Source of the DNA: Paraphaeosphaeria minitans | Taxonomy: Eukaryota; Ascomycota; Dothideomycetes; Pleosporales; Didymosphaeriaceae | Assembly (NCBI GenBank): GCA_015832175.1 | Contig: WJXW01000010.1 | Location: 682,001-746,000, forward strand | Direction of reading: 5' to 3' | Length of the DNA stretch: 64,000 nt | Shown here: in pieces, positions 22,591 through 33,574 of the stretch | How the letters are laid out: every line of letters begins with the position of its first letter | Position numbering within the stretch: position 1 is the first letter of the stretch | Program-made: the position numbers and the translations under genes | The notes under the pieces: model-generated | Seen by the model: only the letters and a program-made list of their open reading frames with translations | Databases searched by the model: none | What the model was told of the DNA's origin: nothing

Positions 22591-23391
22591 TCAACCTAAA
22601 TGGAGAGCGACAAAGCCAACATCCAGGCCTTCATAATCATCCTCGTCCGCCGGCCCGAGCGTAGCCTGTTTAGACTCATACTGCTCGGCCTTCTGCAAGA
22701 ACCACTTCTCGAAGTCAATTACCATGTTAGTGCGACCCCAGTTGTTAGCAAAGCCTTCCCGAAAAATGCGCATTGCGAGAAACAACTCGAGCCACAAGCG
22801 TCCGTGTTGTTCGTGTGCAGGAGACAAAAAGCGCACCGTCTGACTGTCGCAGACCGCCACATGGCCCACAAAGCCACCCTCCTTGTCGGTGACAGCATCG
22901 AGGAGCTGACCGATGACCAGGTTCCAATCTTTAGTTATATAGAGGTACTCAATGCCTTTAATAGTCAGGCGCTTAGCTTCACCTTCAGCAGTGTCAACGA
23001 CCTCCTGCAGCGAGCCGGTCAGCCAGGCCGAAGCAGTCCTGTTCATCCAATGGCGGTCGAAGAATTCTAACCGCAGAGCCATATGATGACCCTTGAGTTG
23101 CCTCACCAATTGTCTGCTGCTGCGCCAAAAGAGACGAACGCGACAGAGTGGACAGGTAGTATGTGATTTAAAGCCTTTGCGGAACTCCAGGCCGTTGGTC
23201 CAACTGTAGAGACAGCCCAGATCGAAAATGTGTCCACAGGCCAGCTGTATAGGAGTCATGTCAACTTCAATGGGGCAGTCACCTTCTGGGGGATCATCGT
23301 AGCAGATGCTGCAACACCAATCATCGGGCGGTGTGCACTCCTGTAGCCCGAAAAGCCAGTCGGCAAAGGTGACGGGAATACGATGGGACAT
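22591..23391 (-). CDS. RING-finger protein
   Basis: A single-exon frame of 266 aa from the ATG at 23391; codons upstream stay open, but the next in-frame start is not an ATG. The N-terminal RING-like finger has C27-x2-C30, then C52-x-H54 in LACGHIFDLGC with C60, and C80-x2-C83 in TTCPLCR. The usual fifth ligand (His or Cys two residues after H54) is Asp57, so the second zinc site may be incomplete or use Asp. The rest is helical, Trp-rich and ends acidic (ADEDDYEGLD). It may be a ubiquitin ligase; substrate and location are unknown. Effector-like or lineage-specific fungal RING proteins of this size are common. Confidence 0.8.
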   Translation of the reverse strand: MSHRIPVTFADWLFGLQECTPPDDWCCSICYDDPPEGDCPIEVDMTPIQLACGHIFDLGCLYSWTNGLEFRKGFKSHTTCPLCRVRLFWRSSRQLVRQLKGHHMALRLEFFDRHWMNRTASAWLTGSLQEVVDTAEGEAKRLTIKGIEYLYITKDWNLVIGQLLDAVTDKEGGFVGHVAVCDSQTVRFLSPAHEQHGRLWLELFLAMRIFREGFANNWGRTNMVIDFEKWFLQKAEQYESKQATLGPADEDDYEGLDVGFVALHLG

Positions 23392-24444
23392 ATCGTCGCA
23401 ATGTGCTCTGGAATTTTCAAAGGAACGGCGAATCAAAGCTCTTGGTTGAACTTTGGAGGTGGTGTTGTGACTTCAGGCCTATTGATTTTGCAATCAGGAT
23501 TTTTAGTTTGCATGCTTGATACTCATACAGGGTGTGTCATTTTATAAATCCATTGAAGCCGCCTAGGATAGTGCATTGAGCCTTTTCAATGTTGCAAGAA
23601 TCTAAGAAAACAGCACGTCTGGGTTCCAGGTCATTGTTTAGATCCTGTGTGAGCACGGTATGGGAGGTTGCTCATACACAATGCTGAACGAGGGTCTTTG
23701 GTGATGATTTAACGTGTAACGAAGCTGAAGCTAGCCTATCTCAAGACTTGACGTGTCTAGAGTTAGGGTAGACGACGGAGTAGACAAGGAGTAACTGAAT
23801 ATTACTTTTTGCTTGTTGTCTAGGTTGATGACACTAGGATAATTAGGAAGCGGTTTGGAGTGGGAACTCAGGCTCACTGTGAATCTGCCTATTCTCGATA
23901 TCTCTATTGCTCGACTTCATCTCGATTGCCCAGCTGTGCCTCAATCACCAGCTAACCCGGGGACTACATCTACAATTGGGCCAGTCTCGTAAGTGCCCAA
24001 GCGTCGTTGCTGACCTGGTGACTCATATACACAGGGGCCATGTCGTGGTCGAGTATCCCATACCACACATGGAAGGAAGCGTCCACTGCGACTATCCGCT
24101 AGGTACGGTATGGTGTAGATGGCCTAAATGATCACGTGCCTCCAGTTGTGTTTGGAGCCAGTTCATCTGAAGCCAGTTCATCACTGGTAAAGGAACAGGA
24201 GCAGGAATACCGTTAGATGGCTTTGTCGACATGGCGATAACAGAGACAGGTATCTATCTGTCTAGAGAAGTCGATGTTGGAGAGCGCCGGCTATCGATAG
24301 CTATTCGGCCCGAGTGACAAGACGTCATCGATCTGGTAAAGCGCGATCGACAACCTGGCGTGTCGTCTACCATCGACACGCCCCACTAAACATGACCACC
24401 ATTGCTGCCCCACGCTTTCTCCACGAGAACAACAGTCGCCAAAC
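23392..24444. other. Divergent intergenic region, no gene seen
   Basis: About 1 kb between the divergent RING and 24445 genes. The short ORFs are not protein-like. Promoters of both genes should lie here; no convincing TATA box was seen. Confidence 0.5.
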
Positions 24445-25356
24445 ATGGCGCTCCCCCTCGGTGTATTCTTGGGCGGCGTTGTTGTCGCCATTCCGGTCGT
24501 GACGGGAGTCGCAGAAGGTGTCGAGCACCAGAAGAAGCAGAACGCAGAAGCCTCGAACGAGACGCGCATGACCAAGTTCAATGCGCTCGTGTCCTGCGAC
24601 AGCAACGACGACATCGCAGATGAGGTCGACAATGGAATTCTGGTGATGCGACACGGGAAGGTACGACGGCCCGCTCTTGCCGGTCTGCCCCGGATGCGCT
24701 ATTCTCCCGTGTAATGAAAGAAGCAACTCGGTCTGACTGCGCTCCCCTCACAGGTCTGGGTCGTCCCGCGCGACGAAACGAGCCCAAAGCCCACACCTGC
24801 ACCCAAGCTGGATCCGCCGCTCCACGCCTTTGCCGGCTTCTACATCCAGTACCCCGACGAAGACCGCTTCCCGCCCGAGCGCGGCCTCGTGTCCACCATC
24901 CAGGACGATCCGCCCGTACTCAACTGGATATACTGTGACCGCAAGACGTACGAGCTGAAATACGGCAACCGCAGCGCCTCTATCTCTGAGATCATCGGCG
25001 AGTGGGACTGGACCGAGGACGAATCCGCGCTGATGCTGGACGGTTGGGAGGGCTTTGTCGCCATCGACGAGTGGGACGGTGCTGAGGAGGACAACACAAC
25101 CGAGTGGGGGAGGGAAGGCTTACGCTGGGCCTTGTATTACGACATCGACGATAATGGTCTCAAGGGCAGGAGGAAGGGTCGCGATATGTTTGAAATCACC
25201 CTTCACAGGAAGCTGCAAAGCAACGAGGATCAGTTGAAGCAGATGGAGGAGGCGAACAAGAAGATGCAGGTCAAGACGGCCGGAGACATGAAGACCCAAT
25301 TCACAGCTCCAGCCAGAGAGCTGAGGAGGAAAAACGAGTGGGGCAGGAGCGACTGA
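24445..25356 (+). CDS. Conserved fungal protein with N-terminal hydrophobic segment
   Basis: Exons 24445-24660 and 24754-25356 join in phase 0 (intron GTACGA...CACAG) for 272 aa. Residues 1-25 (MALPLGVFLGGVVVAIPVVTGV) form a signal anchor or membrane helix. The middle is Trp/Asp/Glu-rich (IIGEWDWTEDESALMLDGWEGF, a paired W-D pattern), and the C-terminus is a charged, probably coiled-coil helix (NEDQLKQMEEANKKMQ). I recall uncharacterised ascomycete proteins with this layout but no functional assignment. The ATG has good context and sits just before the hydrophobic segment. Confidence 0.75.
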
Positions 25357-25419
25357 AGACTTTGTGCTAGCAACTGCTGTGCACTGTGGGCTTCGTCCAA
25401 TAAGCCCAACTGCAAGATG

Positions 25420-25984
25420 TTAGTGGAGAAGCACCGATCCGAAGATTATTGAAGCATTAAAGCGCCATCGTGGGAAAAGATTGTCAAGAACAATCTGCTC
25501 AACGACTGACTGCATAACGAAACTTCTTAAGAAGACCAGAACCCCTCCTGTCTGCCCTCTGAGAGTCAAACCCCAACGCCGATACCCCTCATGATTCATT
25601 GCAATAATGCTCCACCACCGGACAGAAAACATTGTCTTCTGTTCCCGAGCACAGATCCCGCCTTCCGACTCCAACTGGTCAGCTTGTTTGTAGCGAACGT
25701 CGAAGTCGCGAAAAATCATCCCGATTTTGGGCCATGGCCCGCCGTCATGGTATCCGAGCCAGGTTCGGCAATCCCAAGGCAGCAAACAGGTCCCAAGGAT
25801 AGCAAACAAGTTGGAAAGACATCCTGAGAGTGCGGTTGACAGTGGTATCTCACCGAAGTGTGTCTGATAAAGGTGCGGTGGTAGAGCTGCGATGAAGATG
25901 CAGATACAGAAACGCGCTTTATAGAACGGCCTTATCGCATGTAGTCGAATGATGAAGAATACTTGCTCCGCAGTCGTCGAGACC
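25420..25984 (-). other. Open reading frame without a start codon, possible exon
   Basis: The minus strand stays open from a TAG at about 25986 down to the stop at 25420 (about 185 codons) with a protein-like start, EQVFFIIRLHAIRPFYKARF, then a hydrophobic stretch, and later WLGYHDGGPWPKIGMIFRDF. There is no ATG near its beginning, so it would need an upstream exon, perhaps the piece at 26092-26515. I do not recognise it. It may be a real exon or a decayed gene. Confidence 0.25.
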
Positions 25985-26091
25985 CCCTAGCTCGGTTTTT
26001 TACCTGTCGTATCGTAGGGCCAAGCCATAATTGGGACCGTTAGGTGGCTGCCTGGCACACATGGCAATCAGTTAAAGCCATGTTTCGAATC

Positions 26092-26515
26092 TTATTTTCC
26101 CACCAACGTGCCTCTGAGTCTGGGTCGGCTATGGTTCCATAACCAGGAATTTTGATTCTTCCATACCGCCACAAAGTTCTGCCGGCCCGTGGTCTCAGGC
26201 CCCTTCGGCAGGTTCGTCAACCCTATGACGTCTCTTTCAAAAATGCTTTGAATTTCTGGGTCCGTTTGTTCTGTAGAAACAGTCATATTCTGCCCACGAG
26301 CCACCACAAGCGCTCGTCTCCTATCCGATGGGGGGTGTTCAGAGCTTGAGCAGGCGTACGTACTGGCATCTTGCAGTGACTTCCAATTATGGTCACTTAC
26401 GTAGGAAATGCCCAAAAGCAGTGGAGATGTGCATAGGATCCCGCTCAGCTTCAAACAACAAAGCCGTAGCTGACGCAAGTAATACCACTATGCTAGCATG
26501 TGTGCATTGGAACAT
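26092..26515 (-). other. Possible small gene or decayed gene start
   Basis: An ATG at 26515 begins MFQCTHASIVVLLASATALL, a signal-peptide-like start that runs to a GTAAGT donor at 26400. A second frame (to 26092) continues with a plausible exon (QTDPEIQSIFERDVIGLTNL). Joining them requires either a 31-nt intron, too short for normal splicing, or a frameshift. It could be the broken 5' part of the reading frame at 25420-25984. Low confidence. Confidence 0.22.
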
Positions 26516-26885
26516 TGTGAGTGACATCTCGCCCTACACCCTACAACGGACGCAATGTAGCAAATGAACAGCGAATTACGCACAGACTTCTTCCCCTTCT
26601 AAACGCATCGGTTATGACTCGTGGCTGTGCACATCCTTCGAAGCGGGACGAACCCCTAGTGAATCGTTGAATATTTCCCACCTTTTCTCATGTTGTGGTG
26701 GAGGTTACACAAACCCACTGTATGGCAGGCAGGGTCAGTGGAGAGGTTCACATTGACAATGCAGAAGCATTTTTGACTAATTAGATAATATATTGGATAA
26801 AGTAACCTATCTACAGCACCGTAAAGTGATATTCTTTGTATGATGGTTTCGATGATGATTGCAGCCAGACACTGCGAGCTGTAAA
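26516..26885. other. Intergenic, no gene seen
   Basis: No protein-like reading frame, repeat or RNA gene was recognised. Confidence 0.45.
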
Positions 26886-27434
26886 TTATGTTGCTGTAGT
26901 AGCGCTAATAAGCATCTGCGAAGATGGCTTTGGCCCTAAAGTCTTCGTTACGGTGTTGAGTACTGTGTCGCATTCACGCGAGACTATCAACGCAAAGTGC
27001 GATGCTGGATCCACTTTATTTGTATCTGCATCGAAGTACTCTCGCGCAGCTATATCGCGCCACTGTTTTATCCTCTCTAACTTCTTCATCGGAATGTAAC
27101 ACACCTCCTGAACCCAACATTGAATGTACCGCACTGGGTGCCTTGGAGTCTGTATCCCTCAGGCGGAGCACGAGAGACAATGTGTTCATTAAAAGTACTG
27201 TAGTCGGAGAGCGTGCGGTCATCTTCCAGCTGCTTTCCGGCATAGATGAACCTCTGTTGCTCCGGTGGGATCCCGAGTGGACCGTGCACTCTTCATTTGA
27301 TGTCGTCAAATGTGTCAACTAGTTCAGCATCAATGCAGATGTCTGCGAGTGAAGGTCGTTGAAACATTTTACCAAAATTGTGCGTGCGGGAGAGCCTCAC
27401 TGTCCTGAATGAGGGGCTGTATGAATATCTTCAT
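26886..27434 (-). pseudogene. Ubiquitin-domain gene, broken
   Basis: From an ATG at 27434 the minus strand reads MKIFIQPL, a GTGAGG...CGCAG intron of about 60 nt, then ICIDAELVDTFDDIK, an in-frame TGA, and [20 protein letters not shown], followed by [11 protein letters not shown]. After a one-base frame change it ends LSLVLRLRD. This follows ubiquitin closely: the start, the helix, the GIPPxQQR-I-AGKQLEDxRTLSDY signature and the LVLRLR tail, but the C-terminal Gly-Gly is not present. A further frame holds a coding-like extension ([20 protein letters not shown]...). Ubiquitin-family genes with extra C-terminal domains exist in fungi. Stop and frame changes show this copy is dead. Confidence 0.75.
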
Positions 27435-28098
27435 TCTCTGGGTGTGGCAGACTTTGTAAGACCGGCAAAAGTCGCGCGAGCTTTAAAGCTATGGTAGGAT
27501 GGATACTCAAACAACCAATCGCATCTTTGCGATAACCCAAAACCATCTGCGCGTGACTTATGTGAAACCAGAGAAAATATCTCTGTTCCGCTGACCGTAT
27601 AACCGAAAGTGCTTTGAGAATCGTTCGCTTTGAGAATCGTTCGCTTTGAGAATCATTGATATGGTAACAGTATTATTGGGGATTTGAGACGCAGACGACC
27701 CGCTTTGCTATCACCTGCAGCTATGTCGACACCAATAATCCGCGTACTCGCAGTAAGCTAAGTCACCCCAGGCTCGAGTGTCAAGATCCGATTTAAAAAT
27801 TTTACCTAGGTAGCCTCAGCGGATCGCCATTGGCGGAGGCTGCGCAGGTCGCAGCCGTCGAGATGGCCACCGCAACAACCACAATCGCGACCACGACTAC
27901 CAAAGCCAGCAAGGCCATGTGAGAACCAGGTACGTGGACCAACACCCCCGAAAGAGTAAGCACACCAAGGCAGTGCGATTTGCAAAGTAATGAGGACTTG
28001 GTACTGAACAAGCTTTCTTAGCCTGTATACGGCATGTTATATCCAATTGATAAGCTCACAGCATGTATCTTGACAGCCCAGCAGCGATTGGTAGCTCA
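27435..28098. other. Intergenic region
   Basis: It holds the 16-bp repeat and a short minus-strand ORF (27802-28011) with a strongly hydrophobic run of Val and Ala that begins without an ATG. I see no convincing gene. Confidence 0.45.
27611..27655 (+). repeat. 16-bp tandem repeat, nearly three copies
   Basis: Units GCTTTGAGAATCGTTC at 27611 and 27627 and a 13-nt third copy with one change. A small local duplication in non-coding DNA. Confidence 0.85.
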
Positions 28099-30411
28099 TC
28101 AGTTGAGGTTCACCCAGCTCTCACTTTCGAAATCCATGGAGTCGAGCCATCTCATGAAATCACCGTCGTTACCCGTTTGGAGAAACGGACTTGTGAAGGT
28201 CGGGTCACCCAGATTCTGAGCACTCGAGTCATCTGTCGGCAGTGGCACAGGTGGGGGGTCCAATATTGTGTCGAGGATCTTCTTCAGGAACTTCCGGCCC
28301 CTGATGCAACTGTTGCTTCCGTTTGTAAACGGCTTGACAGTTCCCAAGCATGCGACGAACACTGAAAGGTCTTGTATCGTGCTCGACCGTGGGAGTGGAT
28401 TTCCTAGTGCCGAAGCTGATGTAGGGTTTTGGTCCTGGTGTAGAAGCTCCATCGCGATGATCGCCGCTGATGGGATGCCATCCATGGTCAGTAGCTGGAT
28501 GACGTCGAGTTGAAAGTCGCGCAGTATATTCATGTGGTTCACGAGGAGCACAACAAAACTGAACATATCCTGGGCAATACTCAATAACTTGGAATTATCA
28601 GCGCCTATCTTTTTGATGAGTGTCCGCTGCAAAAGAAAATGATGATTCAGGTTGTCCAGACGGATATATGCCAAATATAGCAGCTCGATTGGTGGTCGTT
28701 TTAGCTCCAGGAAGGCTTGATCTTCAATTCGAAGGAATTCCGGTAGGCTGGCCTGAAGTTCGATTGCTCGTCGTTCGATATCGGTAGCACGCTTAATAAC
28801 CTCATCGTGTGGTAGATTTCCCAATGAAACCTCCAAGATCTCTTCAGCAAGGAGCGAGTTGGGCATGAACAAACGCGCAAAGGTACTTCGCTGTATACGT
28901 GCACTTGAGTTCCAGCCTGCGTCATCCAGACTGTGTAATGCGAGCTCGAGATCGGGGCCCTCTGACATGAGTTGTTCGTCAGTCAGGTCGAGGGGAGATT
29001 GAAGCATGCAATAGCTTCTAGTTAGTCGCGGAGGCCGCCCGTTGTATATTGCCGAGTATTTGTCATTCTCGTAAGCACAGACAAAGAGTCGTTTTCGTAG
29101 TTCGGCGATAAAGAAGGGAGTGTTATCGTCCACCTTGATCTCCTGGTGCAGATTGAAGAATATCATAGCAGTTGCGAGGATGCCAGATCTTTTCCAGTTC
29201 TCGAAAGATCCTCTGCTACGCAGTGAACAATACAGACCAGCGTTCTCAAATAAGAACCATAAGTAAAGATCGTTCACGATTGCGAAGTCTTCGCAGAATC
29301 CAATGCAAATCTCTGACGCGTTATGCGTCCTCAAAATGATAGCAGCTCGGTCCTCGAGGTACGCCTTATCCGAAAGGAAGATCGGATCGGCGTCGGATAA
29401 GCTCTGACAGAGCAACGCGACCAATGTCACTATGATGCCGACGATCTCCCATCGGAGGTTTTCACCCGTAACCGCACTACAGAACTCGCGAGGGCTCGTA
29501 TGCCTATGCAGTAGCCGCGATACTGGCTTCATTGTGTTTTCCCAAATTCTTTCCGACATTCGTCGAAGTTCTTTAGGATTTTGGTCTCTCAAAGTTTTAC
29601 CCCAGACTGACCACACACCTGCAGTGAAAATCTTGATCATTGGTTCGACTAAAACGATGCCTCTTCCAAAGGAGAACCACTTATCAAGGTAACGTTGCAA
29701 AATCGATGGTTCTTTGAGAAGTGTCAGCACAGCCGCGCCTCTCTCAATGTAAAGAGGTGATATGACTGTTGAAGCATTAGGATCCTCTGCATTCGGTCGC
29801 TGAATTCCAATGCACAACTCGTACTCATCGAGAATAGCGGTGTGATGGACGAAGCCTGCTGCTGGAAGCTTGTTCAAGGAGTCACCTCTGACGTGCGCCT
29901 CGGGGAGGGGTCGACGGAGTTCGTCGATTGTTAACCGGGGGTGGGCGGGCAGACTAGTTGCTCGTACTGTCCTTGGCAACGCAGCTTGAGGGTTCACCAC
30001 GTACGATGGCTGCGAGTTTATGGCGCTTTCTGTCTGAGATGTTGTATCCAGAGCGTGGACAACAGGCGTAGGAACACCCCACCCTGTCGACTGCAAGGGG
30101 ATGGAAGGGCTCCTGGGATCACTCTCAGTCGACGGTGTAGGAAGATCAGTACGCTTGGTAAGCGGTGCCGGATGATAGACACATTGATGTGCTTTGTTTC
30201 GTCGAGCACAGCGCCCACACGTCGGCATCATATGATCGCAGCGTAATTTGCCTCGCCGGCACGGCTCACAGGACTGTAATTTTCCATTCCGTCTGTAATT
30301 CGTGCTGAGGGTCCGATCACGGTGGCCCGCATGGAAGCGTGCTGGAAATATGTTTCCAGTCTGCATGTAATCAGTGAAAGAACTGGGAGTTGCACGTAGC
30401 CAACGAACCAT
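28099..30411 (-). CDS. Zn(II)2Cys6 transcription factor with Fungal_trans domain
   Basis: A continuous 770-aa frame from the ATG at 30411. The zinc cluster is C48-x2-C51-x6-C58-x6-C65-x2-C68-x8-C77 (SCEPCRRGKLRCDHMMPTC), preceded by NYRRNGKLQ as in many fungal regulators of this class. A Ser/Thr/Pro linker follows, then a Fungal_trans-type middle region of about 400 residues (for example RKRLFVCAYENDKYSAIYNG followed by RPPRLTRSYC, a pattern common in these proteins). The C-terminus is acidic. The first 35 residues fit less well, so translation could start at an inner Met or an upstream exon could exist. It probably acts in the nucleus; no obvious target cluster is adjacent. Confidence 0.87.
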   Translation of the reverse strand: MVRWLRATPSSFTDYMQTGNIFPARFHAGHRDRTLSTNYRRNGKLQSCEPCRRGKLRCDHMMPTCGRCARRNKAHQCVYHPAPLTKRTDLPTPSTESDPRSPSIPLQSTGWGVPTPVVHALDTTSQTESAINSQPSYVVNPQAALPRTVRATSLPAHPRLTIDELRRPLPEAHVRGDSLNKLPAAGFVHHTAILDEYELCIGIQRPNAEDPNASTVISPLYIERGAAVLTLLKEPSILQRYLDKWFSFGRGIVLVEPMIKIFTAGVWSVWGKTLRDQNPKELRRMSERIWENTMKPVSRLLHRHTSPREFCSAVTGENLRWEIVGIIVTLVALLCQSLSDADPIFLSDKAYLEDRAAIILRTHNASEICIGFCEDFAIVNDLYLWFLFENAGLYCSLRSRGSFENWKRSGILATAMIFFNLHQEIKVDDNTPFFIAELRKRLFVCAYENDKYSAIYNGRPPRLTRSYCMLQSPLDLTDEQLMSEGPDLELALHSLDDAGWNSSARIQRSTFARLFMPNSLLAEEILEVSLGNLPHDEVIKRATDIERRAIELQASLPEFLRIEDQAFLELKRPPIELLYLAYIRLDNLNHHFLLQRTLIKKIGADNSKLLSIAQDMFSFVVLLVNHMNILRDFQLDVIQLLTMDGIPSAAIIAMELLHQDQNPTSASALGNPLPRSSTIQDLSVFVACLGTVKPFTNGSNSCIRGRKFLKKILDTILDPPPVPLPTDDSSAQNLGDPTFTSPFLQTGNDGDFMRWLDSMDFESESWVNLN

Positions 30412-31292
30412 GTCGAGTTGGGGCAAGCTCGTCTCGAGATAGTTTCAATTTGATGCACAATGGCTCTTAGCAATTGTTGACGGCGTCCCGTATAGTCCTC
30501 CTCCTAGATCAATACGCAGCCTAGCATACGTATTCCTAGCTTGTTGTAAAGACAGAGTCATCGACGGTCTGCGTGCGTAGTTTGTTGCCACCCAGCACAA
30601 CATCAAAGGTTCTCAAAAACTGGTTAGCAAGCCCCAAAGCCGATAAGAGCTCTCTACCAGTGGTTACAGACTGTGCGAAGAGACATCCGATGAATTGCGC
30701 CAATGCCGTAGGTCGGCCGCGTGGCCTGCATAAGTATGTTGATGAGACGGAGTTCGAATGGCGTTGAGATGCGGAGTTTGAGCTGGGACACTGCTGACTC
30801 ATCCAGATGCGGGATTCGCTTATCGCTCCGACTGTCCTATCGGAGATATCTCCTTCCCTGCCCTCCTTGCTATTCCGTATTCTGATCTTCTCTTCCGGCG
30901 TGAATGTGGTGTCCGCCCTTTTCTCGCGCCTTGATCTGTTCTAGTCGAGACTTGCGCTCTAGGTCGCCGGATTTTAACCTTTTTGCAACATTATGCAGTT
31001 AGTGAGGTGGCTTCCATAGGTACTGGGAACGCGAAGTACGGCATTACAAATGCAAGCCTGCATCGGTGAATGCCGGGGACCAAGGCAGCAGCTTTCATAC
31101 CCTGCAGACGTGGACAGTCGTCGCAATGCTTGACGCATGTTGAATTCCGCACGTCATAAAACTCTAGTATAAAGTTTTGGTATCCTACCCTTCCCAGGAA
31201 TCCATCATCTCAACGCGACGTTTATCCCTCACCCAGACTCAAGCAAAACCTTCTCGCTTACACTTTGAATCAGTCGTCGCTGTGCCCTTGTA
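30412..31292. other. Divergent intergenic region
   Basis: A possible 88-codon minus-strand ORF (30536-30802, starting with ATG) has no family features and may be chance. Upstream regions of the transcription factor and of the small gene at 31293 lie here. Confidence 0.45.
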
Positions 31293-31737
31293 ATGCCTTC
31301 CAACGGTAAAAGCAACAGCAACAAGAACGCCAACTATGGCACCGTCCAGTCCGAGAAAGCGAAGCCTCCAGTCTACTCAGCTCGAAATTCGACCGACTCC
31401 ACCACTTCAACAGATGCTCTGCTACGGAAAGAGGCAAATACAACATCGGACGATAGGAAAAAGCTTGCCGAAAAAGCATTTTTGAGTGGTGAGTGGCATG
31501 AGTTCATTGACGGAGTGTTAAGCCACTGACACTGTGAAGCTGCATACAGAAACACGTTCCAGGTGTCGATTTAGAGTACGACGACGCATGGGGTTGGCGC
31601 AACAGAATATTTTCGTATTCTTTCTTTTGATCATAGTTACAAGACAGCACGTCTACGAACTGATCTATTTTCCTTTGGATGAAGCATACATGAGAGTGCT
31701 GGATACCGGTGGAGACAATCGGTTTCGGCAAACATAG
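31293..31737 (+). CDS. Small hypothetical membrane protein
   Basis: Exons 31293-31488 and 31550-31737 join across a GTGAGT...TACAG intron in phase 1 for about 127 aa. The N-terminal half is polar (Ser/Asn/Lys/Thr), the second exon begins with an Arg-rich patch (RSRCRFRVRRR) followed by one membrane helix (NIFVFFLLIIVTRQHVYELI). This suggests a single-pass, N-cytosolic protein. I do not recognise the family. The intron call rests on sites and phase only. Confidence 0.45.
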
Positions 31738-32813
31738 GACAACGGATACAATCTTTCTGTCCTCGTGTATATGAAGCGAGGTGTCCTAGCTTCGGCTCGA
31801 AGCAAGGGACTGACGCTATTTATGGAGTTGGATCTACAAAAACATCATTCTTTTCATCTTCATGAATACATTGCGTGCCGCTATCTTGCTTTCTTAGCCT
31901 TGTGTCTGTTCTGCCTGCGCAATGCTTTTGCTCACATACAATTCGAACAACCTAACACGGATTCATCCCTTTTCGTCACACACAAACGATATGTAAGTTC
32001 CACATGAACGGCCGAGATGATCACGCAGTGAGCCTATATATCCAAGTCTACCAGTCGAGCCCGATATCGTTCGACTCGAAAAAGGTTCAATGAATCATGT
32101 GAAAGGCATCAAATACAAGAACCAGCTTCCTCGCACCGATACGATTACAGGAATCCCATGCGCGTCTCCCTTTTCCTTCACTCAACTCATAAACCCTCAT
32201 TCCTTTCTAGCTTATTCGCGTTCACATCCCCACGACCTCTCTCGTACACTTCTCCTTTCGAGCCTAAACCAAACGACTCCAACGTCGGTTTTACGAGTAT
32301 CCATCCTAACTTCGATTATTGGTAATAGCGCCATCATGCTTCAAAACGCATTTAGAACCTCCAACGGCTCGATACCGTCTTCCTACCAGGTTCTGCATCC
32401 GAGCTGCAAGTCGGACTAGCTGACTTTCATGGGCTGGCTAGTGCCATTACGTGCAGACCGCATCGTCCGGGAGTTGCTGATGATTCGTGGCGACGCTAAC
32501 TAAGCACCGCAAAATGCAGCATTCCTGCGCCTTTCTCGACCAGTCAACCTAACGAATTTTTCCACGAGAAATTTCTCGGTATCCTTTCCCTTCCTCTATC
32601 TATATAATTCACGCAACAGTAGCGTGTCGAAGCCAAATGTTGCAGTCGGAATGGATATTGAAAAATCACCAAACTACACATCACACAGCCGTCCAAAAGT
32701 CATCACTCTTTCTGTATCAATGATATTCTTGTGATGCACGTTTGCCGTGATCTACTTGTCTAGAGCCCGCAAATCTCCGGTTCAGCTACCTGCCTATTTT
32801 CCGGCCACCTAGT
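31738..32813. other. Intergenic region, no gene seen
   Basis: Several 70-110-codon ORFs on the plus strand are Ser/Pro/His-rich without motifs and are probably chance. Nothing else was recognised. Confidence 0.45.
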
Positions 32814-33574
32814 TCAGACCTGATGGCTAAGTATCCCTTCTTCAGCCAAGTCGTCACCGTCCTTGGAGGCTTCTACTCGTCTATGTGGCGCACGCTTGGA
32901 TTCGCTGTTCGATGGACCACACGCAACCCTCTTCGTAGCATCTCCTGCGATGATGTCTTCCGTGAACAACTTATGTTCCTCGGTCGGGTCCGCATGGATC
33001 GTCAAGACTCTTGTCGTGCATCCTGATTCCGAGCCTCTGGGAAAATACCTCCAGACGCGAGAGGTCGGTGCTAAGCGATTTTGTTCGGCAAGGCAGAAGT
33101 GCATCTGGAGAAACTGTGAGCGATGCAGCGCCCACGCAGATTAGGATCACTTACTTCGCGGCCTGCGTAGCCAGCGCTCTCTCTGTGGCCGTCCCACTTC
33201 AGCAGCCCAGCATTTGCGTTGTATGCGCCCAAAAGAAAGTCCAAGTTGAGCACGATGAGCAGGACCAGCAGCGTGTAGCCCGTGAAACTGAGTATGTCGT
33301 TCCAGCTCCATCCTTGCTCGGTATCCTCGCCCTCCTCGTAGCTTTCAAAACGTTCATGGTCCTCCAGCCTCGAATATTCGGCAGTGTGCTCCGCGGTAGT
33401 GTCTTCCGGTATACGTGGCAGAAGCGGTGCTTGCGAGCAGTGTGATCGACAAGATTGGCGTATCTTCTGGCAGTCTTCGCCCGTGCGTCGCTTTGGTTGG
33501 TCAGGAGTGCGGAAGTAAGTAAGAAATGAGGCGCGCGGGAGAGCGTCCATGGCGTTCGAGCGTCCGGTTGACAT
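32814..33574 (-). CDS. Hypothetical single-pass membrane protein
   Basis: Exon 33574-33155 ends in phase 0 at GTAAGT, and an acceptor CTCCAG at 33105 leads into 33104-32814, for about 236 aa. The N-terminal 95 residues are polar and acidic towards the end (SYEEGEDTEQGWSWND). One membrane helix follows (ILSFTGYTLLVLLIVLNLDF), then an extracellular or lumenal part with Cys residues in the second exon. The arrangement, a cytosolic tail, one helix and a lumenal domain, resembles many fungal secretory-pathway proteins, but I find no family motif such as HxxHC. The second exon is less certain than the first. Confidence 0.5.

Noticed and set aside
27802..28011. Short ORF with a Val/Ala-rich hydrophobic run
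   Set aside because: The frame begins without an ATG and no homology is recognised; the inner ATG leaves fewer than 40 codons.
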